Source: Acidobacteriota bacterium
GTDB lineage: Bacteria; Acidobacteriota; Thermoanaerobaculia; Gp7-AA8
Direction: 5' to 3'
Length of the DNA stretch: 64,000 nucleotides
Assembly: GCA_003223645.1 (NCBI GenBank)
Contig: QHVT01000015.1
Location: 62,001-126,000, forward strand
The notes under the pieces were generated by a model, which saw only the letters and a list, made by a program, of their open reading frames with translations, was not told the DNA's origin and searched no databases. Positions within the stretch are counted from its first letter, which is position 1, and each line of letters starts with the position of its first letter. Below are positions 25,549 to 34,510 of the stretch, piece after piece. The position numbers were made by a program, and so were the translations under genes.

Positions 25549-28056
25549 TCAGCAGCCGCTTTCATTGCACAACTTCTCCAGCTCTGCGCTGGAGTATCCG
25601 GTCGATCGAATGCGATTCAGGATCTGTTTCGCCTCGGCAATCCGGCCGCGGTGAAGCAGGACGCGGAACAGGCTGTCGAGCAGATAGGGCTCGGTGATCG
25701 CGGTGGTGACCGCGGCAAATTCGTTCTCGGCGAGCCGCCAGTTCTGCTCCGCGGCCCGCGGATCGGTTTTCGCCTGCGCGTCTGCGAGGTTCAACGCCGC
25801 GCGGGCGCGCAGCACGTGCAGCCGGTCATTCGGCGTGCCGGTCGCGGTCTCGTCGAGAACGTGCGCAAAGAGAGGGATCGCCCTCCCTCCCGCGCCAAAC
25901 GAGAGCAGCGCCCGTCCGTAATCGACGTCGATCGCCCATCGATCGATCGCCAGGTACTCGCGCTTCGGAATGATGTCGGCGACCCGCGAGATGCGCTGAC
26001 GCGCCTCGGCGAATTGCGCGAGAGCGCTCTCGCGGTTGCCGCTCGTGGCGTTCGCCACCGCGATCCGGCGAAGCGTGACGGCCACGTTCCTCTGCCAGTC
26101 GACGTTCGTCGGATCGCGCACGGCCAGCTCCCGTTCGATCGTCAGCTCTTCGTTCCACAGCGTCGCGGCGCCGGCAGTATCGCCGGTGTTGTAACGGACG
26201 TTGGCGAGGTAGGCCATCGCCGTCGCGAGGCGGCTCTTCCACTGCGTCTGCTTCGGATCGCGCGCCAGGAGCGCACGGTGAATCGCGACTTCGCGCTCGA
26301 AGTTCGCGCGCGCGTCGCGGAATTCGCCCAGCTTGTATTCGACGGCGCCGACCTTGTTGATGGCGCGCGTGAGCTCCGCCTGCGCGTCGTTGTCGGCAGG
26401 GCTCTCCTCGGCGATTCTGCTCTTGATGCGCAGACTGGTCTCATATCGATCGAGCGCTTCGCGCAACGCGCCCTTGGCTTCGAGGATCTGCGCGACCGCC
26501 GTGTGGCCGTACGCGCGCTCGAGTTGATACTTCTCGTTCTCGGGATTGACTTCCGACAACAGATCGCCGTCTTTCATGTACGCGCGCATGTGGGGAAGCG
26601 CATCGTCGTTTCTTCCCTGGAGGCGGAGTCCGTTGCCGAGCCAGAAGTGCGCGGCCCCATGCGTGAGCAGCGCTTCGGGATTTCGAGGCTCGCGTCTAAG
26701 CGCTTCGCCGGCGAGCTTCAGCGAACGCTCGAAAAGCGCGGTGGCGGCGTTGTTTCCCTGCGTCTGCCGCACTTCGCCGAGATGATTCAGCGCTTTTGCG
26801 TTCCGCGCGAGATCGCTGGCCGACAATTTGGACGGATCGAGCGAGTCGACGTAGGCAAGCGCTCGAACGCCGACGTCATCGAGAATGTCCAGCCGTCCGA
26901 CCGTGTCCAGCTTCTTCCGTAAATCGCCCAGCATGAACTCGATCAGGTTCTCCGCCTGCGCTCTTCGCGACTCCGCTTCCGCGCGCGCGGTGACGGCGGC
27001 CGTGCGCTCGCGCGCCAGATCGGACGTGTAACGCCACGACGCGAGAACCACGAGCAGCACGGCGAGCGCGATCGCCGCGCGGCGTACGAGGCGGCGCGGC
27101 CGGTCGATCAGAAACTTCAGACGCGCGGTCGCTTCGATTGCAGTCGGGCGGTCGGCGGGCGCGTATTGGGTGAGGCGCGTGATGAGCGACGCGATGTCGC
27201 CGGGCACATTGTCCGCCGCCACTTTCTCGCCGCGCGCGGCGCGCAGGATCACTTCGCGCGCCGTCAACCCGCTCGGATGCGGATCGGCGGCGGTGAAGAG
27301 AAACTGCAGCACGAGACCGTACGAATACATGTCGCTGGCGACGGTCAGCTCTTCGCCACGCGCCTGCTCGGGACTCATGTACAGCGGCGTGCCCATCGTC
27401 ACGCCGGCTTCGGTGCGATGGAAGTGTTTTCCCGCGGCTTCTTTTCGCGTCCGCGGCAACACCGTCGCGCTGCTGTCGTCGACAGGGAACCAGACGTTGT
27501 TCGCGTCGTCCGCAATCGCGAGCGCGCTCTCCGCCTCCGCCGAGCTGACCGCGCGCAGCCGCTTGCTCGACGACCTCACGGTCAGCCAGCGCGCGAGTCC
27601 GAAGTCGAGCACTTTCACGTCGCCCTTCTTCGTCAGCATGATGTTTTCCGGTTTCAGATCGCGATGGATGATGCCGGCGCGATGCGCGGCGATGAGCACG
27701 TCCGCGATCGCCAGCGCGATGCGCAGTTTCTCCGCGCGCGAGAGCCGTCCCTGCTCCACCGCGTCCTGCAGCGTCTGGCCGTCGATGTACTCGAGGACGA
27801 GCAGGTCGACGTCGCTGCTCTCCATGTAGTCGTGGATGCGGCAGATGTGCTGGTGATCGACCTTCGAGAGCGTCCGCGCTTCGCGCAGCAATCGCTCCCG
27901 CGCCTCGGCGTCCAGACGGTGCTCCGCATGCAGCGCCTTCAGCGCGACTTTGCGATCGAGCTTCTCGTCATACCCGACGTAAACGTCGCCCATGCCGCCC
28001 TGACCCGCAACGTCAGTAATGCGGATATGACCGAACCGCCGGCCTAACAACTCCAT
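25549..28056 (-). CDS. Ser/Thr protein kinase with TPR sensor domain
   Basis: An 835-residue Hanks-type kinase. The glycine loop is AGQGGMGDVYVGY, the ATP lysine is in KVALKALH, the catalytic loop [11 protein letters not shown], and DFGLARW follows. The activation segment ends GTPLYMSPEQARGEE. A transmembrane helix (AAIALAVLLVVLASWRYT) lies near residue 340. The periplasmic half (about 450 residues) consists of TPR-type helix pairs, e.g. EALRREPRNPEALLTHGAAH and LALADPTNVDWQRN-like repeats. This is the common acidobacterial kinase-TPR layout, expected to sense proteins or peptides outside the membrane. It is followed by a small gene and then by a shorter paralogue (23505-25028). Confidence 0.92.
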   Translation of the reverse strand: MELLGRRFGHIRITDVAGQGGMGDVYVGYDEKLDRKVALKALHAEHRLDAEARERLLREARTLSKVDHQHICRIHDYMESSDVDLLVLEYIDGQTLQDAVEQGRLSRAEKLRIALAIADVLIAAHRAGIIHRDLKPENIMLTKKGDVKVLDFGLARWLTVRSSSKRLRAVSSAEAESALAIADDANNVWFPVDDSSATVLPRTRKEAAGKHFHRTEAGVTMGTPLYMSPEQARGEELTVASDMYSYGLVLQFLFTAADPHPSGLTAREVILRAARGEKVAADNVPGDIASLITRLTQYAPADRPTAIEATARLKFLIDRPRRLVRRAAIALAVLLVVLASWRYTSDLARERTAAVTARAEAESRRAQAENLIEFMLGDLRKKLDTVGRLDILDDVGVRALAYVDSLDPSKLSASDLARNAKALNHLGEVRQTQGNNAATALFERSLKLAGEALRREPRNPEALLTHGAAHFWLGNGLRLQGRNDDALPHMRAYMKDGDLLSEVNPENEKYQLERAYGHTAVAQILEAKGALREALDRYETSLRIKSRIAEESPADNDAQAELTRAINKVGAVEYKLGEFRDARANFEREVAIHRALLARDPKQTQWKSRLATAMAYLANVRYNTGDTAGAATLWNEELTIERELAVRDPTNVDWQRNVAVTLRRIAVANATSGNRESALAQFAEARQRISRVADIIPKREYLAIDRWAIDVDYGRALLSFGAGGRAIPLFAHVLDETATGTPNDRLHVLRARAALNLADAQAKTDPRAAEQNWRLAENEFAAVTTAITEPYLLDSLFRVLLHRGRIAEAKQILNRIRSTGYSSAELEKLCNESGC

Positions 28057-28111
28057 TGTGTTGATCCTTGTGGACCCTTGCTGAGGTGGACGTAAGGATT
28101 GTACGCCCGAA

Positions 28112-28912
28112 TTAAGTGTGCGCGGCGAGGAAATGCGCGCTCACTTCGGCGGCGAGGAGGAGCTCGAACGGAACGTTCACCAGCGGATGAATGGCGTTGT
28201 AGGTGTGGCTCGCGCGATCGAGGATCACGAGCGACGCGTCTTTGCCGCGCGCGGCGATGAGCCGCCCGTGCCGCGCGGGAACGCTGTCATCGCGGCCGCC
28301 GTGCACGACGAGGAGCGGCACGTCGAGACGCCCGGTCGCGGCGAGGATGTCGAGCCGCTCGCGATTCGCTTCGAAGTCGTCGAGGATCGCCGTCGACATC
28401 TTCATGTTCTGCTTCGTGCGCTGATTGATGACGTCGAGCGAGCCGGTCGCGCGCCAGCGGCGCTTCGTCTCGTCGTCCCAGTTGTCGGCGCGCGAGATCG
28501 GACTCCAGACCGCAACGGCCTTGAGGCGCGGCACGTCGTGCGCGCCGAGGAGTGCGACGCCGCCGCCGCGCGAATGCCCGAGGAGATAGGTCGGCAGCGT
28601 GGGAAATTTCGACTGCGCGTAGTGAACGGCCGCGCGGAGATCCGAGAGTTGGATCGAGTACGTATCGTCGGCGAAGAGATCGAGCCGGTCGAACGATTCC
28701 GGATCATCGCCGATGCCGGAGCGCGACATGTTGAAGCGGCAGACGGCGAATCGATGACGGCAGAGATGCTGCGCGAGCCAGGGAAAAAATCCCCAGTCCT
28801 TGAATCCCTTGAAGCCGTGTACGAGGACGATGAGCGCGCGCGGATGGTCCGGCGCGTCGATATCGCCGCGGATGGGGAGGCCTTCCGCCGAGTCGATCGT
28901 GAATGTCGTCAT
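28112..28912 (-). CDS. Alpha/beta hydrolase (dienelactone hydrolase / BAAT-like)
   Basis: A 266-residue hydrolase without a signal peptide. The oxyanion region is IVLVHGFKGFKDWGFFPWLA, the nucleophile elbow LLGHSRGGGVALL, the acid in VVHGGRDDSVPARHG, and the histidine in DRASHTYNAIHPL. The substrate is unknown. I chose the ATG at 28912 (MTTFTIDSAEGLPIRGDIDA), which abuts the nested palindrome 28913-29032; no Shine-Dalgarno site is visible. It follows ychF on the same strand. Confidence 0.85.
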   Translation of the reverse strand: MTTFTIDSAEGLPIRGDIDAPDHPRALIVLVHGFKGFKDWGFFPWLAQHLCRHRFAVCRFNMSRSGIGDDPESFDRLDLFADDTYSIQLSDLRAAVHYAQSKFPTLPTYLLGHSRGGGVALLGAHDVPRLKAVAVWSPISRADNWDDETKRRWRATGSLDVINQRTKQNMKMSTAILDDFEANRERLDILAATGRLDVPLLVVHGGRDDSVPARHGRLIAARGKDASLVILDRASHTYNAIHPLVNVPFELLLAAEVSAHFLAAHT

Positions 28913-29032
28913 GCAACGCCCCTCATCCGCCGAGGAGAGCGGGCGTCCCGCCCGCCCCCGGGAGGCGGGCAAGATGCCCGCTCTCCCCGCAAGCGGGGCG
29001 AGGGTGGCCGAAGGCCGGGTGAGGGGCGTTGC
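28913..29032. repeat. Nested palindrome: family C inside family G
   Basis: The outer arms GCAACGCCCCTCATCCGCC and its complement at 29014-29032 form family G. Family C (28934-28986) lies inside it, followed by CCCGCAAGCGGGGCGAGGGT. The composite exactly fills the gap between the ychF stop codon (29033) and the hydrolase start codon (28912). Confidence 0.88.
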
Positions 29033-30127
29033 CTACACATTGAACCGGAACAGGATCACGTCGCCGTCCTGCACTTCGTAATCCTTCCCTTCGCTGCGCA
29101 TCTTCCCTGCCGCTTTCGCGCCTTGTTCGCCGTCCAGCGCGATGTAGTCGTCGTAGCCGATCGTCTCGGCGCGAATGAAACCGCGCTCAAAGTCCGTGTG
29201 AATCTTTCCCGCCGCCTGCGGCGCGCGCGAACCGCGATGGATGGTCCACGCGCGCGCTTCCTTCGGGCCGGCGGTGAAAAACGTCTCGAGATCGAGGAGC
29301 TTGTATGCCGCCCGCACGAGGGCGTTGAGTCCCGGCTCTTCGAGACCCATCTCTTTCAGAAAATCGTCGCGCTCTTCCGGCGGCAGCTGCGCGATCTGCG
29401 CTTCCAGCTCGCCGCAGATGACGACGACCTCGCCGCCTTTGTCCTCCGCGGCCTTCCGTACCTTCTGCAGCAGCGGCGTTTCTTTCCCAAGGTCGTTCTC
29501 CGCGACGTTCGCGACGTACAGCACCGGCTTGAGCGTGATGAGATTGAGATCGGACAGCGCGTCCTGCTCTTCGTCCGACAAACCCGCCGCGCGCAACGGC
29601 ACTCCGCGATCGCACGCGTCGATCGCCTTCGCCAGCGCGTCCGCCTGCGCCTGATATTCCTTCTGTCCGACACGCGCGAGCCGCGACACGCGCTCGTGAC
29701 GCTTTGAGAGCGCGTCGATGTCGGCGAGCAACAGCTCCGTCTCGATCACTTCGATGTCGCGCTCCGGATCGACGGTGCCTTCGACGTGCACGACGTTCGG
29801 GTCCTCGAAACAGCGGACGACGTGCAGGATCGCGTCGGTCTCGCGGATGTTCGCGAGAAACTGATTGCCGAGTCCCTCGCCCTTGCTCGCGCCGCGCACG
29901 AGCCCCGCGATGTCGACGACTTTCAGATCGGTGAAGACGATCTGCTTGCTCTCCGCGAGCGTCGCGATTTTCGTGAGCCGCGGATCGACGACCGGCACGA
30001 TGCCGACATTCGGCTCGATCGTGCAGAACGGATAGTTCGCGCTCTGCGCGCCCGCCGCCGTCAATGCATTGAAGATGGTTGATTTCCCGACATTCGGCAA
30101 TCCAACGATGCCGACACTTAAGCCCAT
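29033..30127 (-). CDS. ychF: YchF family GTP/ATP-binding protein
   Basis: A 364-residue Obg-related nucleotidase. The P-loop is [17 protein letters not shown]. The G3 region is [20 protein letters not shown], and NVAE replaces the usual NKxD, as in the ATP-preferring YchF/OLA1 group. The C-terminal TGS domain ends [20 protein letters not shown], the usual family ending. It binds ribosomes and is linked to oxidative stress and translation control. I chose the ATG at 30127 ([12 protein letters not shown]). Between it and the glucokinase gene lies the iterated-word palindrome I (30138-30275). Confidence 0.96.
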   Translation of the reverse strand: MGLSVGIVGLPNVGKSTIFNALTAAGAQSANYPFCTIEPNVGIVPVVDPRLTKIATLAESKQIVFTDLKVVDIAGLVRGASKGEGLGNQFLANIRETDAILHVVRCFEDPNVVHVEGTVDPERDIEVIETELLLADIDALSKRHERVSRLARVGQKEYQAQADALAKAIDACDRGVPLRAAGLSDEEQDALSDLNLITLKPVLYVANVAENDLGKETPLLQKVRKAAEDKGGEVVVICGELEAQIAQLPPEERDDFLKEMGLEEPGLNALVRAAYKLLDLETFFTAGPKEARAWTIHRGSRAPQAAGKIHTDFERGFIRAETIGYDDYIALDGEQGAKAAGKMRSEGKDYEVQDGDVILFRFNV

Positions 30128-30137
30128 CCTTCCAACC

Positions 30138-30275
30138 TCCGGATTGAGAATTGAGGATTGAGGAAACCGGATTGAGGATTGAGAATTGAGGATTGAGGAA
30201 AGGGACCGGGCAGCAAACGCTTCCTCAATTCTCAATCCTCAATCCTCAATCCGGTTTCCTCAATCCTCAATCCGG
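30138..30275. repeat. Iterated-word palindrome I (GGATTGAGAATTGA)n
   Basis: The left arm repeats GGATTGAGAATTGAGGATTG several times. The right arm repeats its complement (CTCAATTCTCAATCC). The spacer is short (about 30202-30220). Its AT-rich words stand out from the surrounding GC-rich DNA. The 3' end of glk is read from the right arm. Confidence 0.92.
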
Positions 30276-31254
30276 TCGCTGCCCGCCGCGCCCCCTCCAC
30301 CGCCCCGATCAGCCCCACTCGCTCGTTCACGATCAGGTCCACGGAAATCGTGCTGAGCAGCGGCCGAAAACGTCCTTTCCTCAGAAATGCTTCCACGAAG
30401 CGTCCGTCGGTGAAGCGCGGGATGTTCTTCGCGGCGATGCCTCCCGCGAGATACACGCCGCCGCGCGCGAGGACGCGCAGCGCCATGTTGCCCGCCTCGG
30501 CGCCGTAGATGTCGACGAAGATCTCCATCGCGCGATGCGCTCTCGCATCGCCGCGCTCCGCGAGCTCCGCGACTTCCGCGGGCTCGATCTCGTCGCCGCC
30601 GAGGAACGTAAAGATGTTGACGATGCCGTGTCCGGACAACACGCGCTCCCAGCTCACGTGTCCGTACTTTTTCGCGAGATACACGAAGAGCCGCGCCTGT
30701 TCCTCATCCTGCGGCGCAAAATCGCAGTGTCCCCCCTCGGTCGGAATGACGTCGCGCGCGTGGACGACGATCGCCTCGCCGAGTCCCGTCCCCGCGCCGA
30801 GAATCGCCATCGGCATCGTGCGGTCGCGCGCGCCGGGATGCAGCGGCAGCAGATCTTCGTCGTGCAGCAGCGGAACGCCGAGCGCGACCGCGTAGAAGTC
30901 GTTGATCAGCGCGACGCGCGGAATCGAGAACGCGCGCGCGAGCGACGACTCCTCGATCTTCCATCCGACGTTCGTCACTTCCGCATGGCCGTTGAGGACC
31001 GGACCCGCAACGGCGAAACAGGCGGCGTCGACATCGAGGTCGGTTGGAGTGGTGCGCGCCTCCGGCGCGCTTGAGGGCGGGGGGACGACAGGCGCGCCGG
31101 AGGCGCGCACCACTCCAGCAAAATCCCGCACCAACGCATCGAACGTCGCATACGCACCGCTCTCGTATCGTTTTTCCGCGGAGACCGAGCCGTCCGCCTC
31201 CACGCGCCGCAGCAGCGTCTTCGTTCCGCCGACGTCGCCCGCGAGCAAACGCAT
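30232..31254 (-). CDS. glk: Glucokinase (ROK-like Glk), with an in-frame palindromic insert and tail
   Basis: A 340-residue glucokinase of the bacterial Glk group, which phosphorylates glucose with ATP. The phosphate loop is MRLLAGDVGGTKTLLRRVEA. AACFAVAGPVLNGHAEVTNV, INDFYAVALGVPLL and ILGAGTGLGEAIV are family signatures, with the catalytic Asp in NDFYA. Between RDFAG and TDLDVDAACFAV lie about 22 residues, VVRASGAPVVPPPSSAPEAR and a few more, encoded by palindrome B (31046-31116). Related enzymes have no such segment. The C-terminus GLRIEETGLRIED is read from iterated-word palindrome I. I chose the ATG at 31254, 6 bp after the DinB-like gene. It may still be active because the insert falls in a surface loop, but this is unproven. 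Confidence 0.9.
   Translation of the reverse strand: MRLLAGDVGGTKTLLRRVEADGSVSAEKRYESGAYATFDALVRDFAGVVRASGAPVVPPPSSAPEARTTPTDLDVDAACFAVAGPVLNGHAEVTNVGWKIEESSLARAFSIPRVALINDFYAVALGVPLLHDEDLLPLHPGARDRTMPMAILGAGTGLGEAIVVHARDVIPTEGGHCDFAPQDEEQARLFVYLAKKYGHVSWERVLSGHGIVNIFTFLGGDEIEPAEVAELAERGDARAHRAMEIFVDIYGAEAGNMALRVLARGGVYLAGGIAAKNIPRFTDGRFVEAFLRKGRFRPLLSTISVDLIVNERVGLIGAVEGARRAATGLRIEETGLRIED
31046..31116. repeat. Palindromic repeat family B inside glucokinase
   Basis: Perfect 25-bp arms around a 21-nt spacer, entirely in coding sequence. The arms match those at 21573-21636. The spacer differs in length and sequence, but both copies keep the host frame open. Confidence 0.95.
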
Positions 31255-31259
31255 GATCG

Positions 31260-31757
31260 CTACGACGGGCCCTCGTCGGCGCTTCGTCCATAAATGACCG
31301 GCACCGGGATGTCGAGCAGGCGCAGATACACCGAGAGCTGTCCGCGATGGTGATAGCTGTGATTCAGAAGGATGCTGCGCACGATCGCGATCTTCGGGAC
31401 CTGCTGCAGCACTTTCTCGCCCATCCGCAGCGTGAACTGCGACTTGAGCGTCGCTTCGTCCTGCGAGCGCAGATACGCGAGCAGCGAGTCCATGTTGCGC
31501 TGCAATGTCGGCGGAAACTCTTTCGCGTCCGCGGGCATCGGCGGCGCGCCGGCCTTCACGATGTCGAAGTCGCCCGCCTCCAGCATCGTCTGCACGCGCA
31601 ACGGAATGCCGGCGATGTGCCACGCGAGGCGGCCGATCGTCATCGACTTCGCATGCGGCGCCCAGTCCAGCTTGTCGCCCGGCACGCGCTCGAGCACGCG
31701 CAGCGTCGTCGGTAATTCGAAGCTGATCTCGCCGAGGATCGGATCGAGGAATGCCAT
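31260..31757 (-). CDS. DinB-like damage-inducible/thiol transferase-type protein
   Basis: A 165-residue four-helix protein of the DinB/YfiT superfamily. The metal histidines are likely in GRLAWHIAGIPLRVQ and LLNHSYHHRGQLSVYLRLLD, the latter a strong family signature. It ends with PVPVIYGRSADEGPS, a common ending in the family. These proteins are probably metal-dependent thiol S-transferases; the substrate is not known. I chose the ATG at 31757 because the upstream frame looks non-coding. It starts 22 bp from the divergent sigma factor gene and precedes glk by 6 bp, probably as an operon. Confidence 0.85.
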   Translation of the reverse strand: MAFLDPILGEISFELPTTLRVLERVPGDKLDWAPHAKSMTIGRLAWHIAGIPLRVQTMLEAGDFDIVKAGAPPMPADAKEFPPTLQRNMDSLLAYLRSQDEATLKSQFTLRMGEKVLQQVPKIAIVRSILLNHSYHHRGQLSVYLRLLDIPVPVIYGRSADEGPS

Positions 31758-31778
31758 ACCCGGAACTATACTGCGGCG

Positions 31779-32330
31779 ATGGAGTCGTCGGGCGGTGATG
31801 ATGGTTCGACGCCGAATCCGCCGGCGGCGCTTCCGTGCGTAGAAGACGCTTATAAGAAGCACTCCGAGCTCCTGCGCAATATCGCCGAGACGAAGTTCAA
31901 CATCCCGCCCGCCGACGCGGACGCAATCGTCAGCGAGGTCTTCACCGCCTACCTTTTGCGCCGCGACACCGTGCGCAACGCGCGCAACTGGCTGATCGGC
32001 GCGACGTGTCACTCCAGCCGCGCGTACTGGCGCGAAGCGGCGCGCACGTCGCAGCTGCCTGACGAAGCATCGGAGTTCGTCGACACGAACGCGCCGGGAC
32101 TCGAGGGACAAATTCTCGATCGCGTGACGATGGCGCGCGCGCTGGCGCAGATCGGGCTGAAGTGCCGCGAGGCGCTGCGCATGTATTACGCCGAGGGATA
32201 TTCGACTGCCGAGATCGCCACGCGCCTCGGCACGAGCAGCGGTTACGTCACGCAGCTTCTCCACACCGGCCGCAAGCAGGTGCGCAAGGCGTATGACGCC
32301 CTGAAAGCGAAGCGGCGGAAAAAAACGTAA
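31779..32330 (+). CDS. RNA polymerase sigma factor, ECF-like
   Basis: A 183-residue sigma-70 family protein. Region 2 covers about residues 20-90 (DADAIVSEVFTAYLLRRDTV, then RNWLIGATCHSSRAYWREAA), and region 4 is AEGYSTAEIATRLGTSSGYV with the recognition helix, ending QLLHTGRKQVRKAYDAL. The acidic N-terminus and lack of regions 1 and 3 place it with ECF-type sigma factors. No anti-sigma factor is adjacent. It is followed by a strong terminator at 32487-32560. The divergent DinB-like start is 22 bp away, so its promoter must overlap that gene. Confidence 0.88.
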   Translation: MESSGGDDGSTPNPPAALPCVEDAYKKHSELLRNIAETKFNIPPADADAIVSEVFTAYLLRRDTVRNARNWLIGATCHSSRAYWREAARTSQLPDEASEFVDTNAPGLEGQILDRVTMARALAQIGLKCREALRMYYAEGYSTAEIATRLGTSSGYVTQLLHTGRKQVRKAYDALKAKRRKKT

Positions 32331-32697
32331 AAAATCGATTCGGCATCTAAGGTTTTCCCTCCTTCACGACACTCCTATACAGGGACTCCTTCATCAAAGG
32401 CTGCTTCGGCGGCTGGACGGAGGGGTATCCGCGGACACTGAAGCGGACAACTGAAGAGAGCTGCCCTCTCAGAGGTGGGAGAGGGTGCCGGGCCCGGATG
32501 AAGCTCGTTGGAATCTCCTTCGAACGACACTCACCTTCATCCGGCGCCCGGCCTTTTTTTGCTCTTCTTCGAGGGGATGCGTGACTGCACGCTGCGTCGG
32601 AACGCCGGCGTCCCCGCCGCCCTTCGCACCAGTGGTTCTACATTCCCCAGGAGAAGTGGCTATTGCCCGAGACCACCCGCTGATCGACCATCGCGCG
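32331..32697. other. Intergenic region with a terminator
   Basis: 367 bp without a convincing gene. It carries the terminator at 32487-32560 and presumably the promoter of the small secreted protein gene starting at 32698. In-frame extensions upstream of 32698 look non-coding. Confidence 0.5.
32487..32560 (+). terminator. Rho-independent terminator after the sigma factor gene
   Basis: GCCGGGCCCGGATGAAG pairs with CTTCATCCGGCGCCCGGC (one bulged base), and TTTTTTT follows directly. The loop is about 31 nt. It is the clearest intrinsic terminator in the window. Confidence 0.8.
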
Positions 32698-33213
32698 ATG
32701 AAAAAGCTCCTTCTCGCGCTGGCGTTGACGCTTCCCGTATTCGCACAGAACCACGACTTCGACTTCGAGCTCGGCACGTGGAAGACGCACGTCCGCCGGC
32801 TGGCGAAACCATTCACCGGATCGACGACGTGGGTCGAGATGGACGGCATCACGACGTGCAGGAAGGTGTGGGGCGGCCGCGCGAATCTCATCGAGCTCGA
32901 AGCCGACGGGCCGAACGGTCACTTCACCGGCCTCAGTCTGCGCCTCTACAACCCGCAGTCGAAACAATGGAGCCTCAACTTCGCCAACGCCGCCGACGGC
33001 ACCTTGAGCGAAGCGACGATCGGCGAGTTCAAGAACGGCCGCGGCGAATTCTACGACCAGGAAACGTACAACGGCCGCGCGATCCTCGTGCGCTTCATCA
33101 TCACGCCCGTCAACCCCGACCTCATCAAATTCGAACAGGCCTTCTCCGACGACGGCGGGAAAACGTGGGAGGTGAACTGGATCGCGACGGATACACGGAT
33201 GACGTCATCCTGA
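32698..33213 (+). CDS. Small secreted protein, DUF1579-like
   Basis: A 171-residue exported protein. The signal peptide is MKKLLLALALTLPVFAQN. The mature part starts HDFDFELGTWKTHVRRLAKP and continues as a single beta-rich domain with GLSLRLYNPQSKQWSLNFAN and FSDDGGKTWEVNWIATDTR, the pattern of DUF1579 and related lipocalin-like proteins. Function unknown. The last four codons and the stop come from palindrome D2, which begins at the end of the natural domain. I chose the ATG at 32698 for its signal peptide. Confidence 0.78.
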   Translation: MKKLLLALALTLPVFAQNHDFDFELGTWKTHVRRLAKPFTGSTTWVEMDGITTCRKVWGGRANLIELEADGPNGHFTGLSLRLYNPQSKQWSLNFANAADGTLSEATIGEFKNGRGEFYDQETYNGRAILVRFIITPVNPDLIKFEQAFSDDGGKTWEVNWIATDTRMTSS

Positions 33214-33357
33214 GCCGGCGAAGCGCGGCGAAGGATCTCGAGTTACGTAGATTGAGATCTTTCGCCGTCTACACGGCTCAACATGACGGCAAGGTGTGAG
33301 AAATTGCACGCCTTCGCGTCCGAGATCCTTCGTCGCGCTTCGCCGACTCAGGATGAC
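33204..33357. repeat. Palindromic repeat family D, copies 2 and 3 (adjacent)
   Basis: A full copy (33204-33288: GTCATCCTGAGCCGG...CTCAACATGAC) is followed by a right half (about 33321-33357: CGAGATCCTTCGTCGCGCTT, then GACTCAGGATGAC). The left end supplies the stop codon of the upstream gene and the right end that of the antisense remnant. Confidence 0.85.
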
Positions 33358-33521
33358 GACCTCGGGTTCATGCCCGTCAGCTCTCGCAACAGCTCACGGC
33401 CATCGATATAGGTGCCTTGCCGAATCTCAGCGAGCGCCAATTCCAGCTCTTCCTGATCCTCTTCGGAAAGTTGAGAGCGATTCTTCGGGAATCGGTATGA
33501 CCATGGTCCTCCTTCTCGGGA
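33348..33521 (-). pseudogene. Antitoxin-like remnant without a start codon
   Basis: The open frame reads KNRSQLSEEDQEELELALAE followed by IRQGTYIDGRELLRELTGM, the pattern of short antitoxins or addiction-module regulators. No ATG, GTG or TTG lies in frame between the upstream stop (33522-33524) and this segment; the nearby ATGs are in other frames. The stop is supplied by palindrome D. No toxin gene is adjacent. I read it as a decayed antitoxin gene, with modest confidence. Confidence 0.4.
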
Positions 33522-33529
33522 TTAGCGCG

Positions 33530-34492
33530 TCACGGAGTAGCCGCGATCTTTTTCACGACATCCAGATCGATTTGATAAATGTCCCCGAGACCGTTCCCCG
33601 GTCCGCGAAGGATCGCCATGTATTCGTCCGTCGATTTTCGTGCATCGAACGGTTTGCCGGTGAAATTGGTGCGCGAGCTGGTAAAGAAAAACCAGCGGCC
33701 GTCGGGCGAGATCTTTGGGGAGATTTCGAGGAAGCGCGAGTTGATCGGAGCGCCGAGGTTGCGGGCGGGCTTCCATTCGCCGTTGGCGAAGGTGCTGACA
33801 TAGAGATCGCCGCCGCCGCCCATTCCGCCCGGCCGGCCTGCAGCCATGAAGATGAGCATCGTCTGATCCGCATTGATCAGTGGCTCGAACTCGTCGGCCT
33901 TTGAATTGATGTTCGGTCCGAGGTTTTCGGCCGGCGCGTACGGATTGCCGTTGCGGCGGCAGCGATACAAATCCGTGCGTCCCAGTCCGCCTTCGCGATC
34001 CGAACCGAAATAGATTGTCCCATCCGCGGCTACTGTGGGGAACCATTCGTCGCCGGAGCTATTGACCGGCACGTCGAGATGCTTCGGCGCTCCCCACGCC
34101 GCTCCCTGCTTTTCCATCACCCAGATGTCCAGGTCCGCTTTCGGATTTCCGTCTACGGGACGATCGGAAATGAAGTAGAAGTATTTTCCGTCCGTCGTAA
34201 TGAACGGATCTGCGTCGCGATATTGTCCGGACCACGGCGCGACCTGCGGCGGCTGCCACTTTCCGTTCTGAAAATTCGAGACGACGATCGTCCAGAACGA
34301 GAAATTCGGCGCGTCCTTCAGGTAATAGACCGTCGTGCCGTCGGGCGTAAATGCCGGATGCGATTCAAAGTCGCCGGTCGAGATCGCACCGGGCGCAAAT
34401 ACCGCCGGCGTTTGCAACGGCGTGCGCGCCGCATAAGGCGGCTCCGCGGCATGGACGGCGAGCGCGCAGAGAACGACGAGCATGGATCGCAT
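33530..34492 (-). CDS. Secreted PD40 beta-propeller protein (TolB-like)
   Basis: A 320-residue exported protein. The signal peptide is MRSMLVVLCALAVHAAEPPY. Several WD40-like PD40 repeats follow: HPAFTPDGTTVYYLKDAPNF, DADPFITTDGKYFYFISDRP, DEWFPTVAADGTIYFGSDRE, FEPLINADQTMLIFMAAGRP and ISPKISPDGRWFFFTSSRTN, giving a 5- or 6-bladed propeller. It may bind peptides or surface partners; no catalytic site is visible. It follows the metallophosphoesterase gene on the same strand by 18 bp and may belong to that operon. It ends next to the antitoxin-like remnant. Confidence 0.85.
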   Translation of the reverse strand: MRSMLVVLCALAVHAAEPPYAARTPLQTPAVFAPGAISTGDFESHPAFTPDGTTVYYLKDAPNFSFWTIVVSNFQNGKWQPPQVAPWSGQYRDADPFITTDGKYFYFISDRPVDGNPKADLDIWVMEKQGAAWGAPKHLDVPVNSSGDEWFPTVAADGTIYFGSDREGGLGRTDLYRCRRNGNPYAPAENLGPNINSKADEFEPLINADQTMLIFMAAGRPGGMGGGGDLYVSTFANGEWKPARNLGAPINSRFLEISPKISPDGRWFFFTSSRTNFTGKPFDARKSTDEYMAILRGPGNGLGDIYQIDLDVVKKIAATP

Positions 34493-34510
34493 GCGCGCAG
34501 TGTCGCACGA

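Noticed and set aside
28118-29707. A 529-residue plus-strand open frame.
   Set aside because: Antisense to the hydrolase and ychF genes; Arg-rich shadow frame with no motifs.
30138-30275. CRISPR-like or tandem repeat array.
   Set aside because: Words are iterated without unique spacers and the second half is the reverse complement of the first; no cas genes nearby.
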